Below are positions 1 through 7,359 of a stretch of DNA of 14,794 nucleotides, one piece after another. Source of the DNA: Thioglobus_B sp964403565. Lineage in GTDB: Bacteria > Pseudomonadota > Gammaproteobacteria > PS1 > Pseudothioglobaceae. The notes beneath the pieces were generated by a model. The model searched no databases. It saw only the letters and a program-made list of their open reading frames with translations, and was not told the DNA's origin. The stretch's first letter is position 1, and each line of letters begins with the position of its first letter. The stretch covers positions 1-14,794 of the forward strand of contig CAYOFV010000026.1 in NCBI GenBank assembly GCA_964403565.1, in the 5' to 3' direction. Made by a program: the position numbers and the translations under genes.

Positions 1-547
1 CCAAGCCTGAGTATTTATCCTCTTTGGTTCTGCCATGTACTGTAAGCATTTGAATACCAGCATCCTGTGCAATTTTAGCAATTATCGGGGCATTTTTATT
101 ATCTAGGCTCCAGCCCGTGCGCATTTTAAGCGTTACTGGAATGTTAACCGCATTAACAACAGAATTCAGTATGTCTTTAACTAATACTTCATCCTGCATT
201 AGTGCAGAGCCTGCTGCCTTGTTACAGACTTTTTTTGCAGGGCAGCCCATATTTATATCAACTATATCAGCTCCAAATTCAACTGCTTTTTTGGCTGAAT
301 TTGCAAGTTCTATAGGATCTGATCCTGCAATTTGAATACTAATAGGTTTACTTTCTCCGGCAAAGTCAAGGCGGTGTTTAGATTTGTTAGAGTTTAGTAG
401 ATGATCTTGAATTAATACCATTTCAGATGTTGTGAGTGCTGCACCGTAGGACCTGCAAAGCTGTCTAAAAGGTTTGTCGCTTGTTCCGGCCATAGGAGCC
501 AGCAATACCTGGGATGGTAATTCGTATTTGCCGATAGTTATCGACAT
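1..547 (-). CDS. dusB: tRNA-dihydrouridine synthase B (3' end outside window)
   Basis: FMN-dependent enzyme that reduces specific uridines in the tRNA D-loop to dihydrouridine in the cytoplasm. The visible 182 residues start MSITIGKYELPSQ and contain the FMN-binding start of the TIM barrel (LAPMAGTSDKPFR, residues 16-28), the catalytic-cysteine motif NMGCPAKKVC (C102 is the probable proton donor), GSALMQ (113-118), TLKMRTGW (139-146) and VHGRTK (170-175). The NMGCPAKKVC plus GSAL combination fits the DusB branch better than DusA or DusC. The family is about 320 residues, so the C-terminal 40% lies beyond base 1. The start codon overlaps the def stop by one base (TAATG), which implies translational coupling in a nadB-def-dusB unit. 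No Shine-Dalgarno is visible. Family assignment is firm; the B subtype is likely. Confidence 0.93.
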   Translation of the reverse strand, partial: MSITIGKYELPSQVLLAPMAGTSDKPFRQLCRSYGAALTTSEMVLIQDHLLNSNKSKHRLDFAGESKPISIQIAGSDPIELANSAKKAVEFGADIVDINMGCPAKKVCNKAAGSALMQDEVLVKDILNSVVNAVNIPVTLKMRTGWSLDNKNAPIIAKIAQDAGIQMLTVHGRTKEDKYSGL

Positions 548-1038
548 TATTTTTTCTGTTTTTTGACTTTTTCTTTAAGTCGGTGTTGTTTTAATTTAGA
601 CAAATGATCAACAAACAAAATGCCGTCTAAATGATCGATTTCGTGTTGAATACAAACACCTAATAGTTCATCGGCTTCAATTTCAAATTCTTCGTTATTT
701 TCATTTAGCGCTCGAACTTTTACTTTGTTGGCGCGTTTAACGCATTCGTAATAATTAGGCACAGAGAGACAACCTTCCTCCCAATCTATTTCCCCGTCTT
801 TTTCGATAATTTTTGGATTTATTAAGCAAATTGGATTTGATTTGTCTTCTGACGTGTCAATTACAATAATTCTTTCATGGTGGTTGATCTGCGTGGCAGC
901 AAGGCCAATTCCTGGGGCGTCATACATGGTTTCAAACATGTCCTTTACTAACTTTCTAGTATCGTTATCGATAGACTCAACTTCTTTGGCAACAGTGCGC
1001 AGGCGTTTATCAGGATAGTGCAATATTGGTAGTAGCAT
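547..1038 (-). CDS. def: Peptide deformylase
   Basis: Cytoplasmic metalloenzyme that removes the formyl group from the N-terminal methionine of new proteins. All three family motifs are present: GIGLAATQ (residues 43-50), EGCLS (88-92) and HEIDH (132-136). C90, H132 and H136 should bind the metal and E133 is the catalytic acid/base. At 163 residues it is normal length, and the Lys-rich tail (KEKVKKQKK) is common in the family. The start is nine bases after the nadB stop and the stop overlaps the dusB start. This is unlike the common def-fmt arrangement, and no fmt is seen here. There is no recognisable Shine-Dalgarno upstream of the ATG. Identification is very secure. Confidence 0.97.
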   Translation of the reverse strand: MLLPILHYPDKRLRTVAKEVESIDNDTRKLVKDMFETMYDAPGIGLAATQINHHERIIVIDTSEDKSNPICLINPKIIEKDGEIDWEEGCLSVPNYYECVKRANKVKVRALNENNEEFEIEADELLGVCIQHEIDHLDGILFVDHLSKLKQHRLKEKVKKQKK

Positions 1039-1047
1039 AAAAAATTA

Positions 1048-2598
1048 TTAAATTATTGTGTTAGTAATTTTATCACTAGTATCTGGATAGTCTTCATTGT
1101 AATGTAGGCCACGAGATTCTTTACGCATGCTAGCCGATTTAACAATTAAGTTGGCGGTGTTTACAAGGTTTCTAAGCTCTATTAAATCACTTGATACAAG
1201 GTATGAACTATAGTATTTATCTACTTCATTTTGTATTTGTTTTATTCTATGTTCAGCCAATTCTAAACGCTTGTTAGAACGAACTATGCCAACAAAGTTC
1301 CACATAATGCGTCGAACCTCATCCCAAAGATGAGTTACCATCACCTTTTCTTTTGATGGACTTACTCTTGATGCATCCCAACTGTTAAAACTAGGGAAAT
1401 TGCTTTCTAATTGAGATTTGTTAATATCATTAGCGCAAGATTTAGCAAAAACTACACATTCAAGTAGTGAGTTTGAGGCCATTCTATTTGCTCCATGTAC
1501 ACCAGTATGGGCAACCTCGCCAATTGCATATAGATTGTCAATATTGGTTTTTGCATCTAAATTAGTATGCACGCCACCACAAGTGTAATGAGCTGCTGGC
1601 ACAACCGGAATCCTATCTTTGGTAATATCAATTCCAAATGACAAGCATTTGCTATATATGTTTGGAAAATGATTCTTTATCCATTTGGAGTCTTTAAAAG
1701 AAATATCAAGATATACGCAGTCAAAGCCACCCATTTTGATTTCAAAGTCAATAGCTCTTGCCACAATATCGCGCGGTGCAAGTTCTTTGCGTTCGTCGTA
1801 TTTATGTATAAAACTTTCGCCGTTTGGCAGGCTAAGTTTTGCACCTTCTCCACGTAGGGATTCAGAGATTAAGAATGATTTTGCATAAGGATGATAAAGA
1901 CAAGTAGGGTGAAACTGAGTAAATTCCATATTAACTATTTCACAACCAACCCTATGAGCCATAGCTATACCATCGCCTGTTGAAGTATCAGGATTTGAGG
2001 TGTAAAGATACGCTTTTGAAGCACCGCCTGTTGCAAGAATAGTTTTGTGAGAGATAAAAGTTTCAACTTCATTGGTGTTTTTATTAAGAATATATGCGCC
2101 AAAACACTGATTGTTGTTTTTTAATAGGTCAATAGCTATATAGTTTTCAAATATAGTTATATTTTGCCTATCTTGCACGCTGGAGAATAGATTGGTTTGT
2201 ATCTCCTTTCCGGTTCTATCAGCAACGTGTGCAACGCGTCTATTGCTATGACCACCTTCAGTAGTTAAATGATATTCTTCATTATCTTTGCTAAAAACTA
2301 CTCCGTTTTTTTCAAGAGAGCTAATTGCATCTGGAGCGTTTTCTACCATAAACTTTGTAGCCATCTCATCGCCTAGTCCGCTAGCAGTTTTAAGTGTGTC
2401 TGCAATATGTGAGTTGAAATTATCAGTTTGAGATAGTACTGCTGATATACCTCCTTGAGCATAATAGGAGCTACCTTGCATAATTTTGTCTTTTGATATT
2501 AGTGCTATTTTTAGATTACTATCGATCTCTAATGCGCACATTAGACCTGCACTTCCAGTACCAATAATTAGAATGTCAAATTGATTGTTTACAGGCAT
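1048..2598 (-). CDS. nadB: L-aspartate oxidase
   Basis: FAD enzyme that oxidises L-aspartate to iminoaspartate, the first step of de novo NAD synthesis (NadA and NadC complete quinolinate and NaMN formation and are not in this window). The 516-residue protein opens with a dinucleotide fold, IIGTGSAGLM (residues 11-20), followed by SSYYAQGGISAVL. It carries QFHPTCLY, SESLRGEGAKL, APRDIVARA (the arginine region used in catalysis), HYTCGGV and a final FAD segment GANRMASNSLLE. These match NadB rather than succinate dehydrogenase or fumarate reductase flavoproteins, and the length is typical. It is the first gene of a minus-strand nadB-def-dusB unit. The upstream region lacks a Shine-Dalgarno and holds a possible promoter overlapping a divergent small-RNA candidate. 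Confidence 0.96.
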   Translation of the reverse strand: MPVNNQFDILIIGTGSAGLMCALEIDSNLKIALISKDKIMQGSSYYAQGGISAVLSQTDNFNSHIADTLKTASGLGDEMATKFMVENAPDAISSLEKNGVVFSKDNEEYHLTTEGGHSNRRVAHVADRTGKEIQTNLFSSVQDRQNITIFENYIAIDLLKNNNQCFGAYILNKNTNEVETFISHKTILATGGASKAYLYTSNPDTSTGDGIAMAHRVGCEIVNMEFTQFHPTCLYHPYAKSFLISESLRGEGAKLSLPNGESFIHKYDERKELAPRDIVARAIDFEIKMGGFDCVYLDISFKDSKWIKNHFPNIYSKCLSFGIDITKDRIPVVPAAHYTCGGVHTNLDAKTNIDNLYAIGEVAHTGVHGANRMASNSLLECVVFAKSCANDINKSQLESNFPSFNSWDASRVSPSKEKVMVTHLWDEVRRIMWNFVGIVRSNKRLELAEHRIKQIQNEVDKYYSSYLVSSDLIELRNLVNTANLIVKSASMRKESRGLHYNEDYPDTSDKITNTII

Positions 2599-2644
2599 AA
2601 ATTATAGATTTATATTAAAAAACTCTAATATTAGAAAATACTTA

Positions 2645-2653
2645 TGTTATAAT
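2645..2653 (+). promoter_or_regulatory. Extended -10 promoter element for the small-RNA candidate
   Basis: TGTTATAAT is an exact TGn-TATAAT extended -10. The best -35 position at 17-bp spacing (2625-2630, CTAATA) matches the consensus only 3 of 6, but extended -10 promoters tolerate weak -35 boxes. AT tracts upstream (2615-2640) could assist as UP-like sequence. The predicted start is about base 2660-2661, just before a hairpin. Confidence 0.55.
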
Positions 2654-2657
2654 ACCA

Positions 2658-2687
2658 CTTATAAGTTAAGAAACTACTACTTCTTAA
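2658..2687 (-). promoter_or_regulatory. Possible nadB promoter
   Basis: On the minus strand, TTAAGA (2687-2682) lies 18 bases before TATAAG (2663-2658). These match the sigma-70 consensus 4 of 6 and 5 of 6. Predicted transcription would start near 2651 and give a leader of about 50 nt before nadB. The match is only moderate and AT-rich DNA produces such pairs by chance. Confidence 0.3.
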
Positions 2688-2743
2688 CTATTTTCTCCTC
2701 CTTTAGTAGTATAAAAACCCCGCTTATTTTTGCGGGGTTTTTT
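2661..2743 (+). ncRNA. Candidate small RNA with anti-Shine-Dalgarno linker
   Basis: Predicted transcript of about 83 nt between the divergent nadB and the converging exporter gene. Its parts, in order: an extended -10 immediately upstream; a 9-bp hairpin, AGTTAAGAA (2664-2672) with TTCTTAACT (2681-2689), loop ACTACTAC; an unpaired pyrimidine-rich linker containing CTCCTCCTTT (2695-2704); and an intrinsic terminator (2713-2742) ending in six T. The linker resembles the CCUCCUUU 3' end of 16S rRNA, so it could pair with Shine-Dalgarno sequences. There is no ATG in this strand segment, so it is not a small coding gene. The minus-strand complement AAAGGAGGAG has no ATG, GTG or TTG at translation distance, which argues that it is not a ribosome-binding site. 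No known RNA family is recognised. Promoter, body and terminator are seen; expression and function are inferred. Confidence 0.55.
2713..2742. terminator. Bidirectional intrinsic terminator
   Basis: Perfect 11-bp stem AAAAACCCCGC (2713-2723) with GCGGGGTTTTT (2732-2742) around an 8-nt T-rich loop. Read on the plus strand it ends in six T and would terminate the small-RNA candidate. Read on the minus strand it begins a few bases after the exporter stop codon and ends in five T, so it would also close the aceF-lpdA-pcm-exporter operon. Confidence 0.92.
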
Positions 2744-2747
2744 ATTT

Positions 2748-5129
2748 CTAAGCTTTAATTTTTGGCTTAAATAGTAATATTAGTTTAGGCAACAAAGTAA
2801 GGTTAGCTAATAGGGCACTAAGCATTGCAACAGCAGTAAATACGCCAAAATAAATACTTGGAATAAAATTAGAAAGTGCTAGAATTAAGAATCCAAGAGT
2901 AACTGTGATTGAAGTATAGAATAGTGATAGACCAATACTACCGTGTGATCTATACATAGTTTTTATATAGTCTTGATCTTTTTGAAATTCGGCTTTAAAC
3001 CTGTGAATATAGTGAATAGCGTTATCTACACCTATACCAATAGCAATTGCAGATATTGTAATTGTCATCAAATCTAGTGGAATGTTAAGAGAGCCCATAA
3101 TTCCAAGAATAAATAAAGATGGTAATGTGTTTGGAATTAGCGCCAAAATTGATAGTGTAAAAGATTTGAAAACAAATAAGAACATAACAAAAATCATGGC
3201 AAACACTACCGCAATGGTTTTAATTTGCGATTCAAATAAGCTTTGCAGCATATTGTTATAAAGTACTAGCATGCCAGTTACATGAAAAGATCCTTCTCTG
3301 TATCCAAGGTCTTTAGATATGAAGTTTTTAATATTATCAATTAACTCTCCACGTTTAAGATCTTTATTAGTTTCACGTACACGAATTACCATTCTCAATT
3401 GCCCATTGTCTTCATTTAGATATGGATCCATTATGTGTTTTCTTGCACTATCTGGTATTTGAGATTTGACAATATTTAAGAAAAACCCATTAAGTTGTTC
3501 GCCTTCATTGGCTTTGGTAAGAATTTGCATAAGTGTATCGATAGATAGCACTTTTCCAGTTTCATTTAAGTTGTCAAGATACTGGTGTATTTCATGAATC
3601 TCAGCTCTTAGATCTTCATCAAACCAATAATCCTCAGCCATTTCGTCAAAGACAATTTCTAGCGGAATTGTTCCGCCAAGTTTTTCATCAATCAGAGTAA
3701 GTCCTTGGTTAATTTCGGTTGTATCTTTAAAATAATCAATAAACCTGTTTTCAACAGTTAGTTTTTGCACTCCAAAGCCTGCTCCGATGGCAAGAAAAAC
3801 TAATAAAACTAATAAAAAATTACCAAATTTTTCAACGAATTTGGCAAGTCCTGTTGTAAAGCCAAGTTCAGTTTTGTGTTTTGGTACTTTAGGTTTTTCC
3901 AACATAGACATAATTATTGGAAACGCCATAAATGACAATACTAGAGCGATAGTTACACCAATTGACATCATCCATCCAAAGTCAATTACTGGGCGAATGC
4001 CACTAATTAATAGTGATGAAAATGCAGCAAAAGTAGTAAGTGTAGTGAATAAGCACGGCTTAAACATTTGTTTTAATGTTAGTTGTATTAAGTCGCGATC
4101 TGTACTTTCAGGATTGAGTTGGGATAATTCTCTATATCTAACTATCAAATGTATAGTTACTGATAGCGTCATAACCAAAAGTAGTGAGAAAAAGTTAGAT
4201 GATATAACCGTTACTTTCCAGCCTAAAAACGCTAGAATTCCAGTCATAACAAAAGCACCGGTAACACTGATGATAATTGGCATAAGTATCCAGCGAATAC
4301 CTCTAAATATAATTGCTAGAATTAAGGTCATTAGTCCAACAACTGCTAAAGAAAATACTATTAGATCGTTGTCAATATAGGCAATAATGTCTGTAGTAAT
4401 CATAGGCAGCCCGCCTAAGAATAATTGAGCTTGATCTCGGTATTTGTCAATTGTCGTTCTAATTTGTTTAATAGTGTTGGCTTGGGTATCGGCCTGAATA
4501 GTGGAGTTTTTTAGTACTTGTTTCTCAATAGCTTTAAGCTTATCTAAATCATTAATAGTAAGCTCGCCATTGGCCCTTTTAATGCGCATATTGTCACGCT
4601 TTTCACGCAATTTATTGAACTCTAAATTTTCTTTAAGATTTACTAAAACAGCAGTAGTTTTGCCATCAAGACTAACAAGATTGTCTGCGTAGAGTGGAGA
4701 GGTTTTAAATTCAGTAGTTGCTTTTATAAGATCTGCATTGCCATTATCAATGCTAATATCCTCACTTGATAGATCTACTAGTGATAATGGAGGTGATCTA
4801 AATAACGGCACATCAAGAATAGACGTTACCGATTTAACTTGGTCAATAGTTGTTAGCTCGTCTCTAAATTTTCTTAAATGATGTATTTGTTTTTGATCTA
4901 GTAGGTTTCCTGCAACTTGGTAACTAATTACTAAATAATCGTCAGATCCATAATCTTTTTTAATGCTCTGGTAGTAGCGCAGATTTTCATCACCCTCTAA
5001 AACTAGAGAATCTGAAGATGCATCAAGTTGAAAATTTGGAATCTGAAAAATAAAAAACCCTGCAATTAAGATTAACAGGGTAATTCCAAGTTCAGATCTA
5101 TCAAGAACTAGTCGAAAAAATGCTTTCAT
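2748..5129 (-). CDS. MMPL/RND-superfamily exporter
   Basis: Large inner-membrane protein (793 residues) of the hydrophobe/amphiphile exporter (MMPL-domain) branch of the RND superfamily, presumably driven by proton flow. It shows the two-fold RND plan. TM1 (about 13-32) precedes an extracytoplasmic domain (33-250) with a charged, possibly coiled segment near 175-225. Five TM segments follow (about 255-410), then TM7 (about 435-455), a second extracytoplasmic domain (456-635) and a last TM cluster (640-790). The conserved TM4 and TM10 regions read TLSVTIHLIVRYREL and GIGVDNAIHYIHRF. It is shorter than AcrB-type pumps (over 1,000 residues), and no membrane-fusion or outer-membrane partner lies beside it. 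The substrate is unknown; lipids or hopanoid-like molecules are known for relatives. It lies 12 bases after the methyltransferase gene and ends at the strong terminator. No Shine-Dalgarno is visible. Confidence 0.88.
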   Translation of the reverse strand: MKAFFRLVLDRSELGITLLILIAGFFIFQIPNFQLDASSDSLVLEGDENLRYYQSIKKDYGSDDYLVISYQVAGNLLDQKQIHHLRKFRDELTTIDQVKSVTSILDVPLFRSPPLSLVDLSSEDISIDNGNADLIKATTEFKTSPLYADNLVSLDGKTTAVLVNLKENLEFNKLREKRDNMRIKRANGELTINDLDKLKAIEKQVLKNSTIQADTQANTIKQIRTTIDKYRDQAQLFLGGLPMITTDIIAYIDNDLIVFSLAVVGLMTLILAIIFRGIRWILMPIIISVTGAFVMTGILAFLGWKVTVISSNFFSLLLVMTLSVTIHLIVRYRELSQLNPESTDRDLIQLTLKQMFKPCLFTTLTTFAAFSSLLISGIRPVIDFGWMMSIGVTIALVLSFMAFPIIMSMLEKPKVPKHKTELGFTTGLAKFVEKFGNFLLVLLVFLAIGAGFGVQKLTVENRFIDYFKDTTEINQGLTLIDEKLGGTIPLEIVFDEMAEDYWFDEDLRAEIHEIHQYLDNLNETGKVLSIDTLMQILTKANEGEQLNGFFLNIVKSQIPDSARKHIMDPYLNEDNGQLRMVIRVRETNKDLKRGELIDNIKNFISKDLGYREGSFHVTGMLVLYNNMLQSLFESQIKTIAVVFAMIFVMFLFVFKSFTLSILALIPNTLPSLFILGIMGSLNIPLDLMTITISAIAIGIGVDNAIHYIHRFKAEFQKDQDYIKTMYRSHGSIGLSLFYTSITVTLGFLILALSNFIPSIYFGVFTAVAMLSALLANLTLLPKLILLFKPKIKA

Positions 5130-5141
5130 ATAATTGTGATA

Positions 5142-5950
5142 TTAAAATTCGAAGCTATCACCTGTTTCTAGACCTTGCATTGCATCCATCTGTGTTTCAA
5201 ATAAAGACTCAGTCTCCCATTTGTGTTCTGAGATTCTAGTAATAAGCTTTGCATGCATTGAGAACCCCTCTCCCTCGACTACAAAAATTCTACCACCAAC
5301 ATTCAATAAGTGAAAATATCTGCCGGTAATCTTAGGTACTGAAGCGCCAACAAACACTACATCGAAAAAATTATCAGAATGGAAAGTTTTTGAAGCATCT
5401 CTAACTTCAAGCTTAACATTATTAATTCCAAGTTTTGCAAGTCTATCACNNNNNNNNNNNNNNNNNNNNNNNNNNNNNNNNNNNNNNNNNNNNNNNNNNN
5501 NNNNNNNNNNNNNNNNNNNNNNNNNNNNNNNNNNNNNNNNNNNNNNNNNGCATCTCTAACTTCAAGCTTAACATTATTAATTCCAAGTTTTGCAAGTCTA
5601 TCACCTGCTGCTGAGCTTAAGTCTTTGTCAATATCAACACTAGTAACTGAGGCACCAAGCTTGGAAAGAACGGCAGTTAAATAACCACTACCCGTACCAA
5701 TTTCTAAAATATTTTCATCTTTTTTGATATTAAGTGCATCTAGAGCTCTGCCTTCAATTTTTGGACTAAGCATTTTTGCTTTGCTAGTTAATGGGATTTC
5801 CATATCGGCAAACGCTAGGTTTTTATATTCCTCAGGCACAAACTCTTCCCTAGGAGTATCTCTAAGTGCATTATTGGCAATATAATTTAAACCACCCCAA
5901 GGTTTAATTTGTGAATTAATTGAGTTTTGTCTTGCTTGTTCAGTATTCAT
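5142..5950 (-). CDS. PCMT-family methyltransferase, intact gene interrupted by an assembly gap
   Basis: SAM-dependent methyltransferase of the protein-L-isoaspartate O-methyltransferase family. The N-terminal part carries NSQIKPWG, TPREEFVPEEYKNLAFADM and the SAM motif ILEIGTGSGYLTAVL (81-95), followed by VTSVDID (102-108). The C-terminal part carries VVFVGAS and LLNVGGRIFVVEGEG. As assembled, 100 N and a duplicated 55-mer (155 bases, not a multiple of three) break the frame. Removing one duplicate and the N joins ...KLEVRDA to SKTFHS... in frame and gives 217 residues, normal for the family. The TISQP-type segment of true repair enzymes is replaced by AKMLSPKIEG, as in the paralogues often found upstream of tolC, so isoaspartate repair is uncertain. 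It lies 5 bases after lpdA and 12 before the exporter gene. Confidence 0.88.
5395..5449. repeat. 55-base duplicated contig end (left copy)
   Basis: This block is identical over 55 bases to 5550-5604 and ends exactly at the first N of the gap. It is the terminal sequence of one contig. Together with the other copy it represents a single genomic segment, not a biological repeat. Confidence 0.93.
5450..5549. other. Scaffold gap of 100 N
   Basis: Exactly 100 undetermined bases, the conventional size for a gap of unknown length. Because the flanks overlap by 55 identical bases and the coding frame closes perfectly when merged, the true gap length is probably zero and the two contigs overlap. Confidence 0.95.
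5550..5604. repeat. 55-base duplicated contig end (right copy)
   Basis: This block begins at the first base after the gap and repeats 5395-5449 base for base, after which the sequence continues into the N-terminal half of the methyltransferase gene. A 55-base overlap is a typical de Bruijn k-mer size, which suggests an unmerged graph edge. Confidence 0.93.
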
Positions 5951-5955
5951 AAATT

Positions 5956-7359
5956 TTATTTCTTTTTCTTTGGTGGTAATAAGTCAGTAATTGTACCCTC
6001 TGCCATCTCAGCTGCAAAGGCAGTTGTTTCAGATAGAGTTGGGTGGGCATGAATAGTAAGGGCAATATCAGCCATATCACAGCCCATTTCAATTGCCAAT
6101 GTTGCTTCAGCAATAAGCTCTCCAGCATTGGTTCCACATATTCCCATGCCTAGTATTCTGCCAGTTTTGGCATCAAATAAGCCTTTTGAAACACCTTCTG
6201 AGCGGCCAATACTAAGGCTTCTTCCACTTGCAGCCCAAGGAAATACGCCTTTTTCATAGGCTACACCTTCATCTTTAAGTTCTTTTTCGGTTTTTCCAGT
6301 CCATGCTACCTCTGGATCAGTATATGCAACAGATGGGATGGTTAAGGCGTCAAAACCAGATTTGTGCCCAGCAATTACTTCAGCAGCAACTTTTGCTTCA
6401 TGTACTGCCTTGTGCGCTAACATTGGCTGACCAATAATATCGCCAATAGCAAAAATATGATTTACGTTAGTGCGCATTTGCTTATCAGCTGGGATAAAAC
6501 CCCAATCATCAACATTGACTCCGGCTTTATCGGCATCTATTAATTTGCCATTTGGTGTTCTGCCGATTGATACTAATACTTTGTCAAAGGTGTCGGTGTC
6601 AGGCGCACCTTTGCCTTCAAAGCCAACTTTAATACCTTCGTCTAATGCTTCCATGCTTGCAACTTTGGTCTTTAAATAAATATTGGCATACTGTTTTTTA
6701 ATGCGTTTGTACAAAGGGTTAACAATATCCTTATCTGCACTTGCTATTAATTGATCTGAGAGTTCAACAATAGTTATTTCACTTCCAAGTGCTGCATATA
6801 CTGTCGCCATCTCTAGGCCGATAATACCACCACCAACAATTAGTAATCGTTTCGGCACATCTTTTAGTTCAAGTGCATCAGTTGAATCCATTACACGTGG
6901 GTCATCAAACGGAAATGCTGGAATTTTAGTAACTCGTGATCCTGCGGCAATAATGCAATTTTCAAATTCTATAATTTCACCATTATCAACTTCAATTTGA
7001 TTTGGGCCAGTGAATTTTCCATATCCGGTTACCACATTAACTTTTCTAGCTTTAGCAAGCGCTTTGATACCACCTGTAAGTTTGGCAACAGTGTTTTCTT
7101 TATTAGCGCGAACTCCATCTATATCAATCTCTGGAGTATTGAAATTAACCCCAAGGTGAGATGCTTCTTTTGCTTCATTAATAATTTCAGCAGTATGTAG
7201 AAGGGCTTTAGATGGAATGCAACCAACATTAAGGCATACGCCACCAAGGTTTTCGTATCGTTCAACTAGCACAACATCAAGACCTAGATCGGCAGCACGA
7301 AACGCAGCAGTATATCCTCCAGGACCAGATCCAATTACAACAACTTGAGTCTTGATCAT
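5956..7359 (-). CDS. lpdA: Dihydrolipoyl dehydrogenase (E3)
   Basis: FAD disulfide oxidoreductase that reoxidises dihydrolipoyl groups on E2 proteins and passes electrons to NAD+. In order: FAD motif VIGSGPGGYTAA (8-19), redox disulfide GGVCLNVGCIPSK (C42 and C47), NAD motif LLIVGGGIIGLEMA, a second FAD segment HIFAIGDIIG, and the interface motif HPTLSE (H439 and E444), which completes the active site of the partner subunit. At 467 residues it is standard length, without the N-terminal lipoyl domain found in some relatives. Its ATG overlaps the aceF stop by four bases (ATGA), implying coupled translation. AGAGAG about 8 bases upstream may act as a weak ribosome-binding site. The C-terminus ends in four lysines, in a run of A-rich codons. 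It may also serve 2-oxoglutarate dehydrogenase and the glycine cleavage system. Identification is very secure. Confidence 0.97.
   Translation of the reverse strand: MIKTQVVVIGSGPGGYTAAFRAADLGLDVVLVERYENLGGVCLNVGCIPSKALLHTAEIINEAKEASHLGVNFNTPEIDIDGVRANKENTVAKLTGGIKALAKARKVNVVTGYGKFTGPNQIEVDNGEIIEFENCIIAAGSRVTKIPAFPFDDPRVMDSTDALELKDVPKRLLIVGGGIIGLEMATVYAALGSEITIVELSDQLIASADKDIVNPLYKRIKKQYANIYLKTKVASMEALDEGIKVGFEGKGAPDTDTFDKVLVSIGRTPNGKLIDADKAGVNVDDWGFIPADKQMRTNVNHIFAIGDIIGQPMLAHKAVHEAKVAAEVIAGHKSGFDALTIPSVAYTDPEVAWTGKTEKELKDEGVAYEKGVFPWAASGRSLSIGRSEGVSKGLFDAKTGRILGMGICGTNAGELIAEATLAIEMGCDMADIALTIHAHPTLSETTAFAAEMAEGTITDLLPPKKKK

Noticed and set aside
2697..2706. AAAGGAGGAG on the minus strand as a ribosome-binding site for a small upstream gene
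   Set aside because: No ATG, GTG or TTG occurs at a usable distance on that strand, and the segment lies just beyond the exporter terminator. The plus-strand reading as an anti-SD linker explains it better.
3787..4380. Open frame of 197 codons on the plus strand
   Set aside because: It lies wholly antisense to the exporter gene, matches no family, and its length is explained by the constrained, AT-rich, membrane-rich opposite strand.
5357..5549. Truncated methyltransferase pseudogene with a novel C-terminus
   Set aside because: The unusual C-terminal residues come from reading the duplicated contig end in the wrong frame; the collapsed sequence is fully open.
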